A stretch of DNA of 60,046 nucleotides from contig NCBI01000016.1 of the NCBI GenBank assembly GCA_002255365.1, forward strand, positions 1 through 60,046, written 5' to 3'. Numbering within the stretch: position 1 is the stretch's first letter; each line of letters starts with the position of its first letter. This document shows, piece after piece, positions 9,967 through 18,163 of this stretch. The translations under genes and the position numbers were made by a program. The DNA is from Chromatiales bacterium 21-64-14. GTDB lineage: Bacteria; Pseudomonadota; Gammaproteobacteria; 21-64-14. The notes under the pieces were generated by a model that was given only the letters and a program-made list of their open reading frames with translations, did no database searches and was not told the origin of the DNA.

Positions 9967-11127
9967 GTGGTGCACCAGCGAATCACTCAAGTGTTGTTTG
10001 CCGCCACCGCCCTGCTGTGGGCGAGCCTGCCATCCACCCTGTACGCCGATCCGTTGCCGGTACCATCCGCGCCGCAACTGGCCGCGCGAAGTTATGTCTT
10101 GATGGATGCCACCACCGGGAAGATCCTGGCGGAGTCCAAGGGCGACACGCGCGAGCAGCCCGCCAGCCTCACCAAGCTCATGAACGCCTATATCGACTTC
10201 CGGGAACTGAAGGCCGGACGCATACACCTCACCGATGAGGTAACCATCAGCAAGAAGGCGTGGCAGACCGGTGGCTCACGCACGTTCGTGCAAGTGGGCA
10301 CGCAGGTACCGGTGGAAGATCTGATACAGGGGATGGTGGTGCAGTCCGGCAACGACGCCAGCGTGGCCCTTGCCCAATACGTCGCGGGTTCCACGTCGGC
10401 CTTCGTGCAGCTCATGAACCAGGCCGCGCAACAATTGGGCATGAAAAACACCCATTTTGCGGACGTCGACGGCCTGCCCAAACCAGACCACTACAGCACC
10501 GCCCACGACCTGGCGATACTGACGCGGGCGTTGATCCTCGATTTCCCGGAGTACTACCACTACTTCAAAGAAGGGCACTACACCTTTAACCACATCACAC
10601 AGTACAACCGCAACCGGCTGCTGTGGCGTGATCCCTCCGTGGACGGCCTCAAGACCGGCCACACCGAGGAGGCGGGATACTGCCTGATCGCTTCGGCCAA
10701 GCGCGGCGACATGCGGCTGATCTCCGTGGTGATGGGGGCCGACAGTGACAACGGGCGCGTCACCCAGAGCCAAGCCCTGCTCGACTATGGATTCCGCTTC
10801 TATGAAACCCGCACCCTGTACAAGGCGGGCCAGCCGATCACCGAAGCGCGGGTATGGAAAGGCGCGGTGCATCGCGTGCCCCTGGGCGTGTCCCAGGACC
10901 TGAGCGTCACCTTTCCACGCGGACAGTCCCAGAGCCTGAAACCCGTCATGGATGTGGACAAGGCCATGGTGGCGCCAGTCACCAAAGGCCAAACCTACGG
11001 CCAGGTCAATGTGTCCCTGGGCAAGACCCTGCTGGCCCAGGAGCCGCTGATCGCCCTTCACAGCGTCGCGGAAGGCTCGTTGTGGCAGCGGCTCAAGGAC
11101 GACGTGCGGATGCGCTTTCATGACTGA
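9967..11127 (+). CDS. dacA: D-alanyl-D-alanine carboxypeptidase (PBP5/6 type)
   Basis: A 386-aa protein with a signal peptide (about 1-27, cut near LYADP) and the class C penicillin-binding motifs SLTK (Ser67-Lys70), SGN (127-129) and KTG (229-231). The C-terminal PBP5-like domain ends in an amphipathic helix (LWQRLKDDVRMRF) that anchors the enzyme on the inner membrane. It trims the terminal D-Ala of pentapeptides, limiting cross-linking. The start is GTG 9967 behind an AGAGAGGGAA ribosome site. The order dacA - aminotransferase - ybeD - lipB is standard in gammaproteobacteria. Confidence 0.96.
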   Translation: MVHQRITQVLFAATALLWASLPSTLYADPLPVPSAPQLAARSYVLMDATTGKILAESKGDTREQPASLTKLMNAYIDFRELKAGRIHLTDEVTISKKAWQTGGSRTFVQVGTQVPVEDLIQGMVVQSGNDASVALAQYVAGSTSAFVQLMNQAAQQLGMKNTHFADVDGLPKPDHYSTAHDLAILTRALILDFPEYYHYFKEGHYTFNHITQYNRNRLLWRDPSVDGLKTGHTEEAGYCLIASAKRGDMRLISVVMGADSDNGRVTQSQALLDYGFRFYETRTLYKAGQPITEARVWKGAVHRVPLGVSQDLSVTFPRGQSQSLKPVMDVDKAMVAPVTKGQTYGQVNVSLGKTLLAQEPLIALHSVAEGSLWQRLKDDVRMRFHD

Positions 11128-11175
11128 GACCCGCGCCGGCGGTGTCCCGGTGCGGGGTGCCCGCAGCCCGCACCC

Positions 11176-12030
11176 ATGAGCATTGCCTATCTCAACGGAC
11201 GTTTCCTGCCCCTGGAGGAGGCCCGGGTCCCGGTGATGGACCGGGGCTTTCTGTTCGGGGACGGCGTCTACGAAGTCATCCCCGCCTATGGTCCGGGTCT
11301 GTTCCGCCTGGACGAACACCTGGCGCGGCTGGAAGCCAGCCTCGCGGGGATTCGCATCGCCAACCCGCACCCCCGGGACCAGTGGGCCGCCATCCTGCAG
11401 CAGTTGCTGGAGGCCAATGGAACCGGCGACCGCTCGGTCTACCTCCAGGTCACCCGGGGCGCCGCACCCAAGCGGGATCATGCCTTCCCGGCCGCCGTGA
11501 CCCCCACGGTCTTCGCATCCGTCAGTCCCATCGGCCCACCGCCGCCGGCGCTGGCAACCGAAGGGGTCGCGGCTGTGACCCGTGAGGACACCCGCTGGAA
11601 ATATTGTCACATCAAGGCGATCACCCTGCTGGCCAATCTGCTCCTGCGCCAAGAGGCCATCGACGCGGGTTGCGCGGAGGCGATCCTGATCCGCGACGGG
11701 GAGGCCACCGAGGGGGCCGCCAGCAATCTGTTCCTGGTGCGCGACGGCGTCTTGCTTACCCCCCCCAAGGGTCCATTTCTGCTGCCGGGCATCACCCGGG
11801 ACCTGATCCTGGAACTGGCGCGGGAGCATGGCATCGCCGCCCGCGAGACGCCGATTCCCGCCCCATGGCTGGAGAATGCGGAGGAGTTGTGGATCACCAG
11901 TTCGACCCGGGAGATCCTGCCCGTGACCCGGCTCGACGGCCGGGCGGTGGGCACCGGCCATCCCGGACCCCAATGGGCGCGGATGCACGCGCTGTTTCAG
12001 GACTACAAGGCGCACCTGCGCGCGGGCTGA
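11176..12030 (+). CDS. PLP-dependent aminotransferase class IV (D-amino acid aminotransferase-like)
   Basis: A 284-aa fold-type IV aminotransferase. The Schiff-base lysine is Lys147 in the CHIKAITLLANLL motif, comparable to the D-alanine aminotransferase lysine. GEATEGAASNLFLV and the C-terminal ITSSTREILPVTRLDG are family signatures. A role in supplying D-Glu/D-Ala, or in general D-amino acid exchange, fits its place between dacA and lipB. Branched-chain aminotransferase or aminodeoxychorismate lyase activity is less likely but cannot be excluded. Confidence 0.9.
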   Translation: MSIAYLNGRFLPLEEARVPVMDRGFLFGDGVYEVIPAYGPGLFRLDEHLARLEASLAGIRIANPHPRDQWAAILQQLLEANGTGDRSVYLQVTRGAAPKRDHAFPAAVTPTVFASVSPIGPPPPALATEGVAAVTREDTRWKYCHIKAITLLANLLLRQEAIDAGCAEAILIRDGEATEGAASNLFLVRDGVLLTPPKGPFLLPGITRDLILELAREHGIAARETPIPAPWLENAEELWITSSTREILPVTRLDGRAVGTGHPGPQWARMHALFQDYKAHLRAG

Positions 12031-12115
12031 GGCGCTCCGAAGGCCCGCAACGCGGGTCTGTTTCGCCTCCCGGGTGCCCAGCCGGTACAATGGGATTCTC
12101 CGGCGAGGCCTTGCC

Positions 12116-12385
12116 ATGCGTGAACCCCATCCCGCAGCACTGACGTTCCCATGTGAATTCCCCATCAAGGTGCTCGGGGCCGCCACGCCCGATTTCGATC
12201 AGCTGGTGGTGACCATCGTGCGGCGCCACGTCCCGGGCCTGGGGGAAGGGGCGGTGCGCACGCGCCCCAGCCGTGGCGGGCGCTATGTCGCCGTCACAGT
12301 CACGGTCACCGCCGCCAGCCAGGACCAGTTGGACGCCATCTACTGCGACCTCACGGCCTGCGATCGCATCGCCCTCGTGCTGTAA
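12116..12385 (+). CDS. ybeD: YbeD/DUF493 family protein
   Basis: An 89-aa protein starting MREPHPAALTFPCEFPIKVL, with GRYVAVTVTVTAASQDQLDA and the closing DRIALVL. This is the compact ACT-like fold of the DUF493/YbeD family. Its function is not established; it is nearly always found beside lipB. I start at ATG 12116 (GGCGAGG upstream) rather than at an in-frame codon at 12074, because family homology begins here. It sits 7 bp before lipB. Confidence 0.9.
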   Translation: MREPHPAALTFPCEFPIKVLGAATPDFDQLVVTIVRRHVPGLGEGAVRTRPSRGGRYVAVTVTVTAASQDQLDAIYCDLTACDRIALVL

Positions 12386-12392
12386 ACCCGCC

Positions 12393-13070
12393 ATGGACGT
12401 GCCCACCGCCGATCCGCGTCTCCGCCACCTGGGTCAGGTCGCGTACGAACCGACGTGGCGGGCGATGCAGGCCTTCACGGAACAACGCGGCCCGGACACC
12501 CGGGACGAACTGTGGCTGCTGGAACACCCACCGGTGTATACCCTGGGCCTGAACGGGCGCCGTCATCACCTGTTACGCCCCGGGCAGATCCCGGTGGTGC
12601 CCTGCGACCGAGGCGGCCAGGTGACCTACCACGGACCCGGTCAACTGGTGGCCTACTGTCTCGTGGATCTGGCGCGCCGCGGCGTCGGCGTCAAGACCTT
12701 CGTGCATGGGCTGGAGCAGGCGGTCGTGGATCTGTTGGCGGACTATGGGATCCGCGCCGCCCGTCAGACCGGCGCGCCCGGGGTATACGTGGACGGCGCC
12801 AAGATCGCGGCCCTGGGGTTGCGGGTGCGGCGCGGCGCCGCCTATCACGGCCTCAGTCTGAACGTGGCCATGGACCTGGAGCCGTTCCAGCGCATCGATC
12901 CGTGCGGACAACCCGGGCTGCGGGTAACCCAGCTGCGGGACCTGGGAGGGCCAGACCGGCTGGCGCCGATTGCCCACGACCTTGCAGGACACCTCACGCG
13001 GCAACTCCGCACCCTGCCCGGGGCCACCGTTCCGGTCCCGGAAACGGTTCAGGACGCACGGGCGACATAA
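12393..13070 (+). CDS. lipB: Octanoyl-[acyl-carrier-protein]:protein N-octanoyltransferase
   Basis: A 225-aa protein that transfers octanoate from ACP to lipoyl domains, the first step of lipoate synthesis. It shows WLLEHPPVYTLGLNGRRHHL, the DRGGQVTYHGPGQLVAY block, the substrate lysine motif GAKIAALGLRVRRG and the acyl-enzyme cysteine in IDPCGQPGLRVTQL. The start is ATG 12393. LipA, its usual neighbour, lies about 3 kb downstream beyond a minus-strand cassette. The 3' end overlaps the convergent thioesterase gene by 22 bp. Confidence 0.96.
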   Translation: MDVPTADPRLRHLGQVAYEPTWRAMQAFTEQRGPDTRDELWLLEHPPVYTLGLNGRRHHLLRPGQIPVVPCDRGGQVTYHGPGQLVAYCLVDLARRGVGVKTFVHGLEQAVVDLLADYGIRAARQTGAPGVYVDGAKIAALGLRVRRGAAYHGLSLNVAMDLEPFQRIDPCGQPGLRVTQLRDLGGPDRLAPIAHDLAGHLTRQLRTLPGATVPVPETVQDARAT

Positions 13071-13507
13071 CGGCCGCGGAACCGCACGGCGATCCGCCCC
13101 GGGGCGCATTCGATCCGGGACTCCAGCGCAATGCGCCCCCGTCCACGCCGGGACAGTGCGGCACAGAACCGCTCCCGCGCCGCCAGATCCGGAACCTCGC
13201 TGATCGCCACGAGGTCCCCGGTCACCGGCCTGCGGTACTCCACCTGGGCGTCCTGGATCACGACCTGAGCCGGAACCCCGTACGCCTCCACCAGCAGGTG
13301 CAGCAGGCCCCACCCAGCCACCGTAGCCAGGGCGTTCAGACTGCCAGCAAAAGCCGTGTGCTGGTGGTTGAGATTGGCGGCCAGAGGCGCACGCAGAACG
13401 AGGCGGAAGCCATCATAGGACGCTACGCTCACGCCCATGGCGCGCGTCAGCGGAATCTCGCGGTGCAGGGTGTGTTGCAACGCCACGGTGACCAGGGGTG
13501 CCTGCAT
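13049..13507 (-). CDS. YiiD-type hot-dog-fold thioesterase domain protein
   Basis: A 152-aa single-domain protein. It contains LTRAMGVSVASYDGFRLVLR, then NHQHTAFAGSLNALATVAGW, the N-x-x-x-T-x-F-G-G-S-like core of the YiiD C-terminal putative thioesterase family. GVPAQVVIQDAQVEYRRPVTGDLVA follows, typical of the same family. It probably hydrolyses an acyl thioester; the substrate is unknown. It is the last gene of a minus-strand group inserted between lipB and lipA and is convergent with lipB (22-bp overlap). Confidence 0.75.
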   Translation of the reverse strand: MQAPLVTVALQHTLHREIPLTRAMGVSVASYDGFRLVLRAPLAANLNHQHTAFAGSLNALATVAGWGLLHLLVEAYGVPAQVVIQDAQVEYRRPVTGDLVAISEVPDLAARERFCAALSRRGRGRIALESRIECAPGRIAVRFRGRYVARAS

Positions 13508-13516
13508 GCCGGAGCG

Positions 13517-13705
13517 CTACATGGGCATGCCTATGCGCGCGCCCATCCCCCCCATCAGCATGACGATCAGGGATCCGATCGCCGCCAGGATGAACAACGC
13601 CGGGATCGAGGCGATCGCCCACTTCACCATGAACACCACCATGGACCAAAACGGCATACGCACATCCACCACCACTACGCGGTTGTTGTCCGGTTCCGAT
13701 CCCAT
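13517..13705 (-). CDS. Small membrane protein, unknown function (62 aa)
   Basis: From ATG 13705 the product starts MGSEPDNNRVVVVDVRMPFW. A single long hydrophobic segment (about residues 20-52, VFMVKWAIASIPALFILAAI) follows, then a glycine/methionine-rich tail GGMGARIGMPM. The lysine inside the helix and the acidic, charged N-terminus suggest an inner-membrane anchor or a subunit of a complex. I do not recognise the family. It ends 9 bp before the thioesterase start, so the two are probably co-transcribed. Confidence 0.6.
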   Translation of the reverse strand: MGSEPDNNRVVVVDVRMPFWSMVVFMVKWAIASIPALFILAAIGSLIVMLMGGMGARIGMPM

Positions 13706-13838
13706 TCCGGTTGACTCCTGTGTTGTATTTGGACCCCTGCGCACCGGCCGGTATTACCGCAACGCCGCCCGTGCCGTCGGCTGCGCCCGCACCGCGCACC
13801 ACGCTGGGGCCGAAGCACGGCTACGGCGCGGGGCCGGC

Positions 13839-14378
13839 TCAGCCCGCAGCGCTCACCGCGCACCGCACTGCGGAGCCACGCAGCGTGCGGATCACCAGCC
13901 CCATGGGTATCGCGAAGGCCAACACCAGCACGCATCCCAGCACCAGGCCCGGGGTGCGATAGGGCGCGAGGTCCACGGCGACGCCGGCCACCGAGCCGCC
14001 CGCAGTGATGGCGCTCCACGCCAGCCACCAATACACCGCGCCCGCCAGGATATACGCCAAGGACAACCAGGACAGGGCTTCCAGGCAGGCGCGTGCCCAG
14101 GCACGCAAGCGCAGGAAGTCGATCCCCGCGAGGATCGCCAAGGCCGCGCTACCCAATTGGAACACCCCCAACGCGTCAGCATGGTGGGCCATGAACAGGG
14201 GTAGAGCCAAGGCCACCGTGGTATGGGGCGAGAGTTGCGCCTGCCCAAGCAATCCCCGCACCATGCCGGCGCCGAACCACCCGGCCACCGCCGAGTATGC
14301 GTTCATGACCCCGGTGAGGATCCACATCCAGGCGATGAGGCGCACTCCCGGCGGTCGCACAGTCGGTGCCTTAACCAC
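13839..14378 (-). CDS. Polytopic membrane protein, unknown function
   Basis: A protein of about 179 aa from GTG 14378 (VVKAPTVRPPGVRLIAWMWI), with four to five hydrophobic helices. One is LIAWMWILTGVMNAYSAVAG; others lie near LEALSWLSLAYILAGAVYWW and LGCVLVLAFAIPMGLVIRTL. I do not recognise the family. It lies 11 bp after the preceding 136-aa membrane protein, so the pair may form one transcription unit. The start is uncertain because the frame extends to 14495 into that gene. Confidence 0.6.
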   Translation of the reverse strand: MVKAPTVRPPGVRLIAWMWILTGVMNAYSAVAGWFGAGMVRGLLGQAQLSPHTTVALALPLFMAHHADALGVFQLGSAALAILAGIDFLRLRAWARACLEALSWLSLAYILAGAVYWWLAWSAITAGGSVAGVAVDLAPYRTPGLVLGCVLVLAFAIPMGLVIRTLRGSAVRCAVSAAG

Positions 14379-14389
14379 TGGAATCTGCC

Positions 14390-14800
14390 CTAACGCGCAC
14401 CGGCCATGCGCAACCACGCCGCCGCCGCAAGCCCCCACACCGCGTTGAAGAACACCACAAAGGCCGGAGTCCAGGCGCCCAGTTCCAGGCCCCACATACC
14501 CTTATGGGCCTTCATGGGAAACACCACCAGGAGCTGCACTGCGGTGGGGACCAAGCTAAACAGTAATCCGCGCACCCAGGTCTTTCCGGCCAACACCGGC
14601 AACAGGAACAGCGCCGCCCAGATGCCCCCCCAAACGATGCGTGGATACAGCCACCCCGGGTGCCACCCAGGCGCGATGTGGACACCGAACCGCTGGGTGA
14701 TCCCCTGCGCTCCGAAGCCCCACACCGCCACGCTGTTCAGCAGCCCGCCGATACATCCCGCAGCGAACACTGTGCTCAGCCGGGTCGTCAGATTTCGCAT
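14390..14800 (-). CDS. Polytopic membrane protein, unknown function
   Basis: A 136-aa protein starting MRNLTTRLSTVFAAGCIGGL with four predicted membrane segments, rich in Trp and Gly (WGFGAQGITQRFGV, WLYPRIVWGGIWAALFLLPV, MKAHKGMWGLELGAWTPAFV). The layout resembles small conserved inner-membrane proteins with a YagU-like arrangement, but I cannot assign a family. The start ATG 14800 has a GGGGTGAG purine stretch upstream. It is followed closely by another membrane protein gene. Confidence 0.65.
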   Translation of the reverse strand: MRNLTTRLSTVFAAGCIGGLLNSVAVWGFGAQGITQRFGVHIAPGWHPGWLYPRIVWGGIWAALFLLPVLAGKTWVRGLLFSLVPTAVQLLVVFPMKAHKGMWGLELGAWTPAFVVFFNAVWGLAAAAWLRMAGAR

Positions 14801-14942
14801 GGCTCACCCCTCCGTACTGGCCGCCCGCGAGCGGCGTAGCCCTCGCGGTAGCCTACCCGTAAAACAGCCCGCCCCACCAGCCCGCAGGCCGCGGGAATGC
14901 GCCTGAAAAATATAGTTTAGACAATGACGTTTCCGTCGGGGG

Positions 14943-15284
14943 TTACACGTCGAGCATCAATTTGAGGGGCTTGCGCATGCCTGCGATCTTGCAGGCCTGT
15001 TGACCGTAGCCGTAGGGAAACAGGTCATGAAGAGCGCGGCGGGTACCGCGTTCCTTGCCGAGCCGCTCGCCCATCATCTTCAACACCGTACGGGCCTCAG
15101 GAACGGTCTGGCGCTCTTCGAAGTACTCGCGCACGAATTCCACCACCGTCCAGCGGTCTGCGGTCAGATCCAGATTTTCGCCTTGAGCAATGAATTCGGC
15201 CACCCCACGGTTCCACTCGGAGGGATCAAGCAGGAATCCCTCCTGGTCGGTGGCCAGGGTCTTACCGTCCACTTGGATGGGCAT
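14943..15284 (-). CDS. DsrC/TusE family sulfur-carrier-like protein lacking the penultimate cysteine
   Basis: A 113-aa protein starting MPIQVDGKTLATDQEGFLLD, with W-x-x-x-V-A-x-x-I-A and the DRWTVVEFVREYFEE helix, all characteristic of DsrC/TusE. DsrC has two C-terminal cysteines: an internal one in A-C-K-x-A-G and the penultimate one that carries sulfur. TusE keeps only the penultimate one. Here Cys98 is kept in QQACKIAGMRKPLKLMLDV, but the penultimate position is Asp, so the canonical sulfur-carrying Cys is absent. A role in sulfur transfer is therefore doubtful; a regulatory or divergent paralogue is possible. A strong AAGGAGAG ribosome site precedes the ATG. Confidence 0.88.
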   Translation of the reverse strand: MPIQVDGKTLATDQEGFLLDPSEWNRGVAEFIAQGENLDLTADRWTVVEFVREYFEERQTVPEARTVLKMMGERLGKERGTRRALHDLFPYGYGQQACKIAGMRKPLKLMLDV

Positions 15285-15452
15285 AGGTTCTCTCTCCTTG
15301 AACGGATGTAGAAAAAGTTCCGGGTCAAGTAGCGGCCGCAGCAGGGCAGCACGGTGGTAACACGGGGCGGGGAACGTGCATAGGTGCCCTCACCCCCGAA
15401 GGCCCGCGTCCTTGCGGGGCACCCGGTTCGCCGCCTCCGCGCCGCCATGTCC

Positions 15453-15489
15453 GATCAATAGCATTGGTGCCAAGCCGGATCAATATCAT
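15453..15489. repeat. Two direct 12-bp repeats in a divergent intergenic region
   Basis: GATCAATAGCAT (15453-15464) and GATCAATATCAT (15478-15489) match at 11 of 12 positions and are spaced 25 bp apart. They sit in the only AT-rich stretch between the divergent DsrC-like gene and the 97-aa gene (15285-15561). They could be a regulator-binding site. The rest of this 277-bp region is GC-rich with a small GGAGC/GCTCC hairpin near 15518-15533. Confidence 0.4.
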
Positions 15490-15561
15490 AATGGCGATAT
15501 AGGCTTATGTCTTTAGGGGAGCGCCCGGGCTCCTGCCACTCCGGAGCCACAGTGAGCCGCC

Positions 15562-15855
15562 ATGGCCCTAACCGACAAGATTCCCGGCCTGATACGCGAT
15601 CCAGAGCTGCTGACGTTCCGGGAGATCGACGAGCGCCACCACCGCCCCAAGGGAACTGCGTTCCGGGCATTTAAACAGCGCGCCGGGCGATGGGTGGAAG
15701 GCCGCGAGTTCCATTACCTGAGCAACCACGAAGCCGGGCCGTGGATTGAGGCCCTGCGCCGCGAGGGGCGCATCTACGATGCCACCGTACACCTGGTACT
15801 ACTAACGCCGGCGGGATACCGCCAACTCCAGGGTGACCTGGACGATGGGGCTTAG
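15562..15855 (+). CDS. Small protein resembling the N-terminal module of phage ORF6N/antirepressor-type regulators
   Basis: A 97-aa protein, MALTDKIPGLIRDPELLTFR onward. The core reads LTFREIDERHHRPKGTAFRAFKQ then VEGREFHYL. It recalls the pattern of phage regulatory proteins in which 'I-D-x-x-H-x-R-P-x-G-T-A-x-x-x-F' is followed by 'x-E-G-x-D-(Y/F)', as in ORF6N/KilA-N-type DNA-binding modules. The C-terminal TVHLVLLTPAGYRQL also fits such proteins. It stands alone, divergent from the DsrC-like gene. The family link is by pattern only; a chromosomal remnant of phage or plasmid regulation is possible. Confidence 0.55.
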   Translation: MALTDKIPGLIRDPELLTFREIDERHHRPKGTAFRAFKQRAGRWVEGREFHYLSNHEAGPWIEALRREGRIYDATVHLVLLTPAGYRQLQGDLDDGA

Positions 15856-15981
15856 CCGGGGGTTGGAAAACGACCGACTATAAGCACGCCGGAAAGACTC
15901 CGGGGTCGCCTTTCCAGCGTCCTGTGAGTACTTCCTCTCAATGATTTGCAGACGCCGGCCTGGGTGGCCCCCGCGGATCGA

Positions 15982-15990
15982 TGGTATAGT
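15982..15990 (+). promoter_or_regulatory. Candidate extended -10 promoter for lipA
   Basis: TGGTATAGT matches the extended -10 consensus (TG-n-TATAAT) in five of six hexamer positions and lies 35 bp before the lipA ATG. No convincing -35 is visible, as is usual for extended -10 promoters. Its presence agrees with lipA having been separated from lipB and needing its own promoter. Confidence 0.4.
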
Positions 15991-16024
15991 GACCGCCCGG
16001 TTTCTCCCCTGGAAAACGCCCTGG

Positions 16025-16984
16025 ATGGACAAGCCCTCCCCCAAGCTGACTCCCGGCACCCCGCAACGTGGCGCCGAGAAGGTGGCCCGCATCCCGGTGA
16101 AAATCGAGCCCGGCCCGCGCCCGGGCCGCAAGCCGCCGTGGATACGCGCCCGCTCGCCGGCCCACCCCGCGGTCCAGCAGCTGAAATCCGTGCTGCGCGA
16201 GAACCACCTGCATACCGTGTGTGAGGAGGCCTCCTGCCCCAACATCGGCGAGTGCTTCGCCCACGGGACCGCCACCTTCATGATCATGGGCGACCTCTGC
16301 ACCCGGCGCTGCCCGTTCTGCGATGTCGCTCATGGACGTCCGTTGCCCCTGGATCCAGCGGAACCCGAAAATCTGGCCCGCACCATCCGCCAAATGGCCT
16401 TGCGCTACGTCGTAGTCACCTCCGTGGACCGGGACGACCTGCGGGACGGGGGCGCCGCGCACTTCGCCGACTGCGTGCGCGCCATCCGTGATGCCTGCCC
16501 GGGGATCCAGGTGGAGATCCTGGTGCCGGACTTCCGGGGCCGCGTAGCCGTGGCCCTGGCGCAGCTCGGCAGCGCGCCACCGGACATCTTCAACCACAAC
16601 TTGGAGACCGTGCCGCGGCTCTACCGCCAAGCCCGGCCCGGAGCGGATTATGCTGGCTCCCTGGACCTGCTTCAGGCCTTCAAGTCCAGCCACCGCGACG
16701 TGCCCACCAAGTCCGGGATCATGCTCGGACTCGGGGAAACCCTGGAAGAAGTAACACAGGTAATGGCCGATCTGCGCGCCCACGGCGTGGATATGTTGAC
16801 CCTGGGCCAGTACCTGCAACCGAGCGTCCACCATCTTCCGGTCGCGCGCTACGTGCCGCCGGAGGAATTCGATCGGCTCGGGACCGTCGGGCGGGGGCTC
16901 GGATTCTCCCAAGTTGCCAGCGGCCCGATGGTGCGCTCCTCCTACCACGCCGACCTCCAGGCCCAGGAAATCCTCAAGGCCTGA
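16025..16984 (+). CDS. lipA: Lipoyl synthase
   Basis: A 319-aa radical SAM enzyme that inserts two sulfurs into octanoyl-lipoyl domains. The auxiliary cluster cysteines are Cys66, Cys71 and Cys77 ([14 protein letters not shown]). The radical SAM cluster is C92-x3-C96-x2-C99 ([11 protein letters not shown]). The C-terminal RSSYHA serine ligand is present, as are [14 protein letters not shown] and [11 protein letters not shown]. The start is ATG 16025; the frame is open further upstream but without family sequence. It acts after LipB. Unusually, a cassette of seven genes lies between lipB and lipA, and lipA seems to have its own promoter. Confidence 0.97.
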   Translation: MDKPSPKLTPGTPQRGAEKVARIPVKIEPGPRPGRKPPWIRARSPAHPAVQQLKSVLRENHLHTVCEEASCPNIGECFAHGTATFMIMGDLCTRRCPFCDVAHGRPLPLDPAEPENLARTIRQMALRYVVVTSVDRDDLRDGGAAHFADCVRAIRDACPGIQVEILVPDFRGRVAVALAQLGSAPPDIFNHNLETVPRLYRQARPGADYAGSLDLLQAFKSSHRDVPTKSGIMLGLGETLEEVTQVMADLRAHGVDMLTLGQYLQPSVHHLPVARYVPPEEFDRLGTVGRGLGFSQVASGPMVRSSYHADLQAQEILKA

Positions 16985-17071
16985 ACCCGCGCCCGACCGG
17001 ATAGCTCGCGCGCAGCGGCGCGCACGGACACGCGCGACCCGTGCGCGGGCGTTACCTGCGTGCGGGCCCGT

Positions 17072-18163
17072 TCAGCGGGACAACCACCCCGCAAGGACGT
17101 CCGCCGCCGCTTCGATCCCCACCGGCCGCGGGCGCAGCGGAACCGGCATCTCCCAGAGCGCCTGCAGATCGGCTTCCAGGTCTCCCGCCATCCATTGCTC
17201 CAGCGTAATCTCCCGGCAACGGTTGTGCCGCGCCAGCCATGCCGTCAATCCCGGCTCTTCGGGCCAATCGCGGCGCCGCACGTAGAGCACCGGCACGCCG
17301 CCGCAGGCGGCCTCCACGAAGGCCCCGTAGCCGGGCTTGGTGATCAGTGCGTCGCAGGAGCACAGCAGATCCAGAAACGGCATGCCGACGGTGTCCAGGG
17401 AGAATCGGTCGGCGCGTCCATCACCGGCCGACTCCGCAGGTACCAACCAGCGCAGGCCCGCGCATAGCGGCCAACGGTCCATGGGAAGACGGGTGGGGAT
17501 ACCACCGGGGGCCACCAGTACCAGGCGCTCCGGCCCGTGGCCGCAGAGGCCGACACGCCGGCGCAACTCGGCGCGCCGCTCCCGTCCCTGTCCGCCGATA
17601 GGACCCACCGCGCGGTGGTTGGGCAGATCGTCCATGGACAACGCGGGTTCCGGCGCCAGAAACGCGCGTGCGGAGCGATACGCCGCATCCATCGCGGCCA
17701 GGATTCCTGGCGCCTCCGGAGCCGCGCCACAGTAGGCGCGGTAGATCGCGCCCCAGTTCAGGGAACACAGGGCCACGGCGGGAATCCCCGCCCGCGCCGC
17801 CGCACTCAGGATCCGGTAGGGGACATCCGCCAGGATCAGGTCCGGCGCCAGGCACGCGAGGCGCTCCGCCTCGCGTGCCACCCCGCCCTCCCAGTCCCGG
17901 TGGAAATCGGCGTAGGCCCGGGCGCTGGCGCTGCGGCAGACCTTCAGCGTCCCGTCCATCACCATGCCCACATCCGGGGCCTCGGACCAGTGTTGGAATG
18001 CGCCCTCGATCCGGGATTCCAGCACTGCGCGCGGTGCCGCGCAGTAGACCGTGAGGCGCAGGTGCGGAATACGCCGGCGCAGCTCATTGATCACCGGCGC
18101 GCTCTGGGCCAGGTGCCCGAAACCGTGGAAGGACACCGCTGCGAGCAGATGGGGATGTCTCAT
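17072..18163 (-). CDS. MurG/GT28-like glycosyltransferase of unknown substrate
   Basis: A 363-aa protein starting MRHPHLLAAVSFHGFGHLAQ. The HGFGH loop (13-17) and the C-terminal CDALITKPGYGAFVEAACGG donor-site motif are those of GT-B enzymes related to MurG and to the N-terminal domain of L-arabinokinase-type proteins. It probably transfers a sugar from a UDP-activated donor. The ATG overlaps the stop of the AstE-like gene by 4 bp (ATGA), so it is the last gene of the amgK-murU operon. The acceptor is unknown; the neighbouring ligase and peptidase suggest a small gamma-glutamyl or peptide conjugate, but that is inference. Confidence 0.75.
   Translation of the reverse strand: MRHPHLLAAVSFHGFGHLAQSAPVINELRRRIPHLRLTVYCAAPRAVLESRIEGAFQHWSEAPDVGMVMDGTLKVCRSASARAYADFHRDWEGGVAREAERLACLAPDLILADVPYRILSAAARAGIPAVALCSLNWGAIYRAYCGAAPEAPGILAAMDAAYRSARAFLAPEPALSMDDLPNHRAVGPIGGQGRERRAELRRRVGLCGHGPERLVLVAPGGIPTRLPMDRWPLCAGLRWLVPAESAGDGRADRFSLDTVGMPFLDLLCSCDALITKPGYGAFVEAACGGVPVLYVRRRDWPEEPGLTAWLARHNRCREITLEQWMAGDLEADLQALWEMPVPLRPRPVGIEAAADVLAGWLSR

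Noticed and set aside
10276..12186. 636-codon open frame on the minus strand across dacA and the aminotransferase
   Set aside because: Both sense-strand genes have full family motifs. High GC makes long antisense open frames common, and the antisense product has no recognisable motif.
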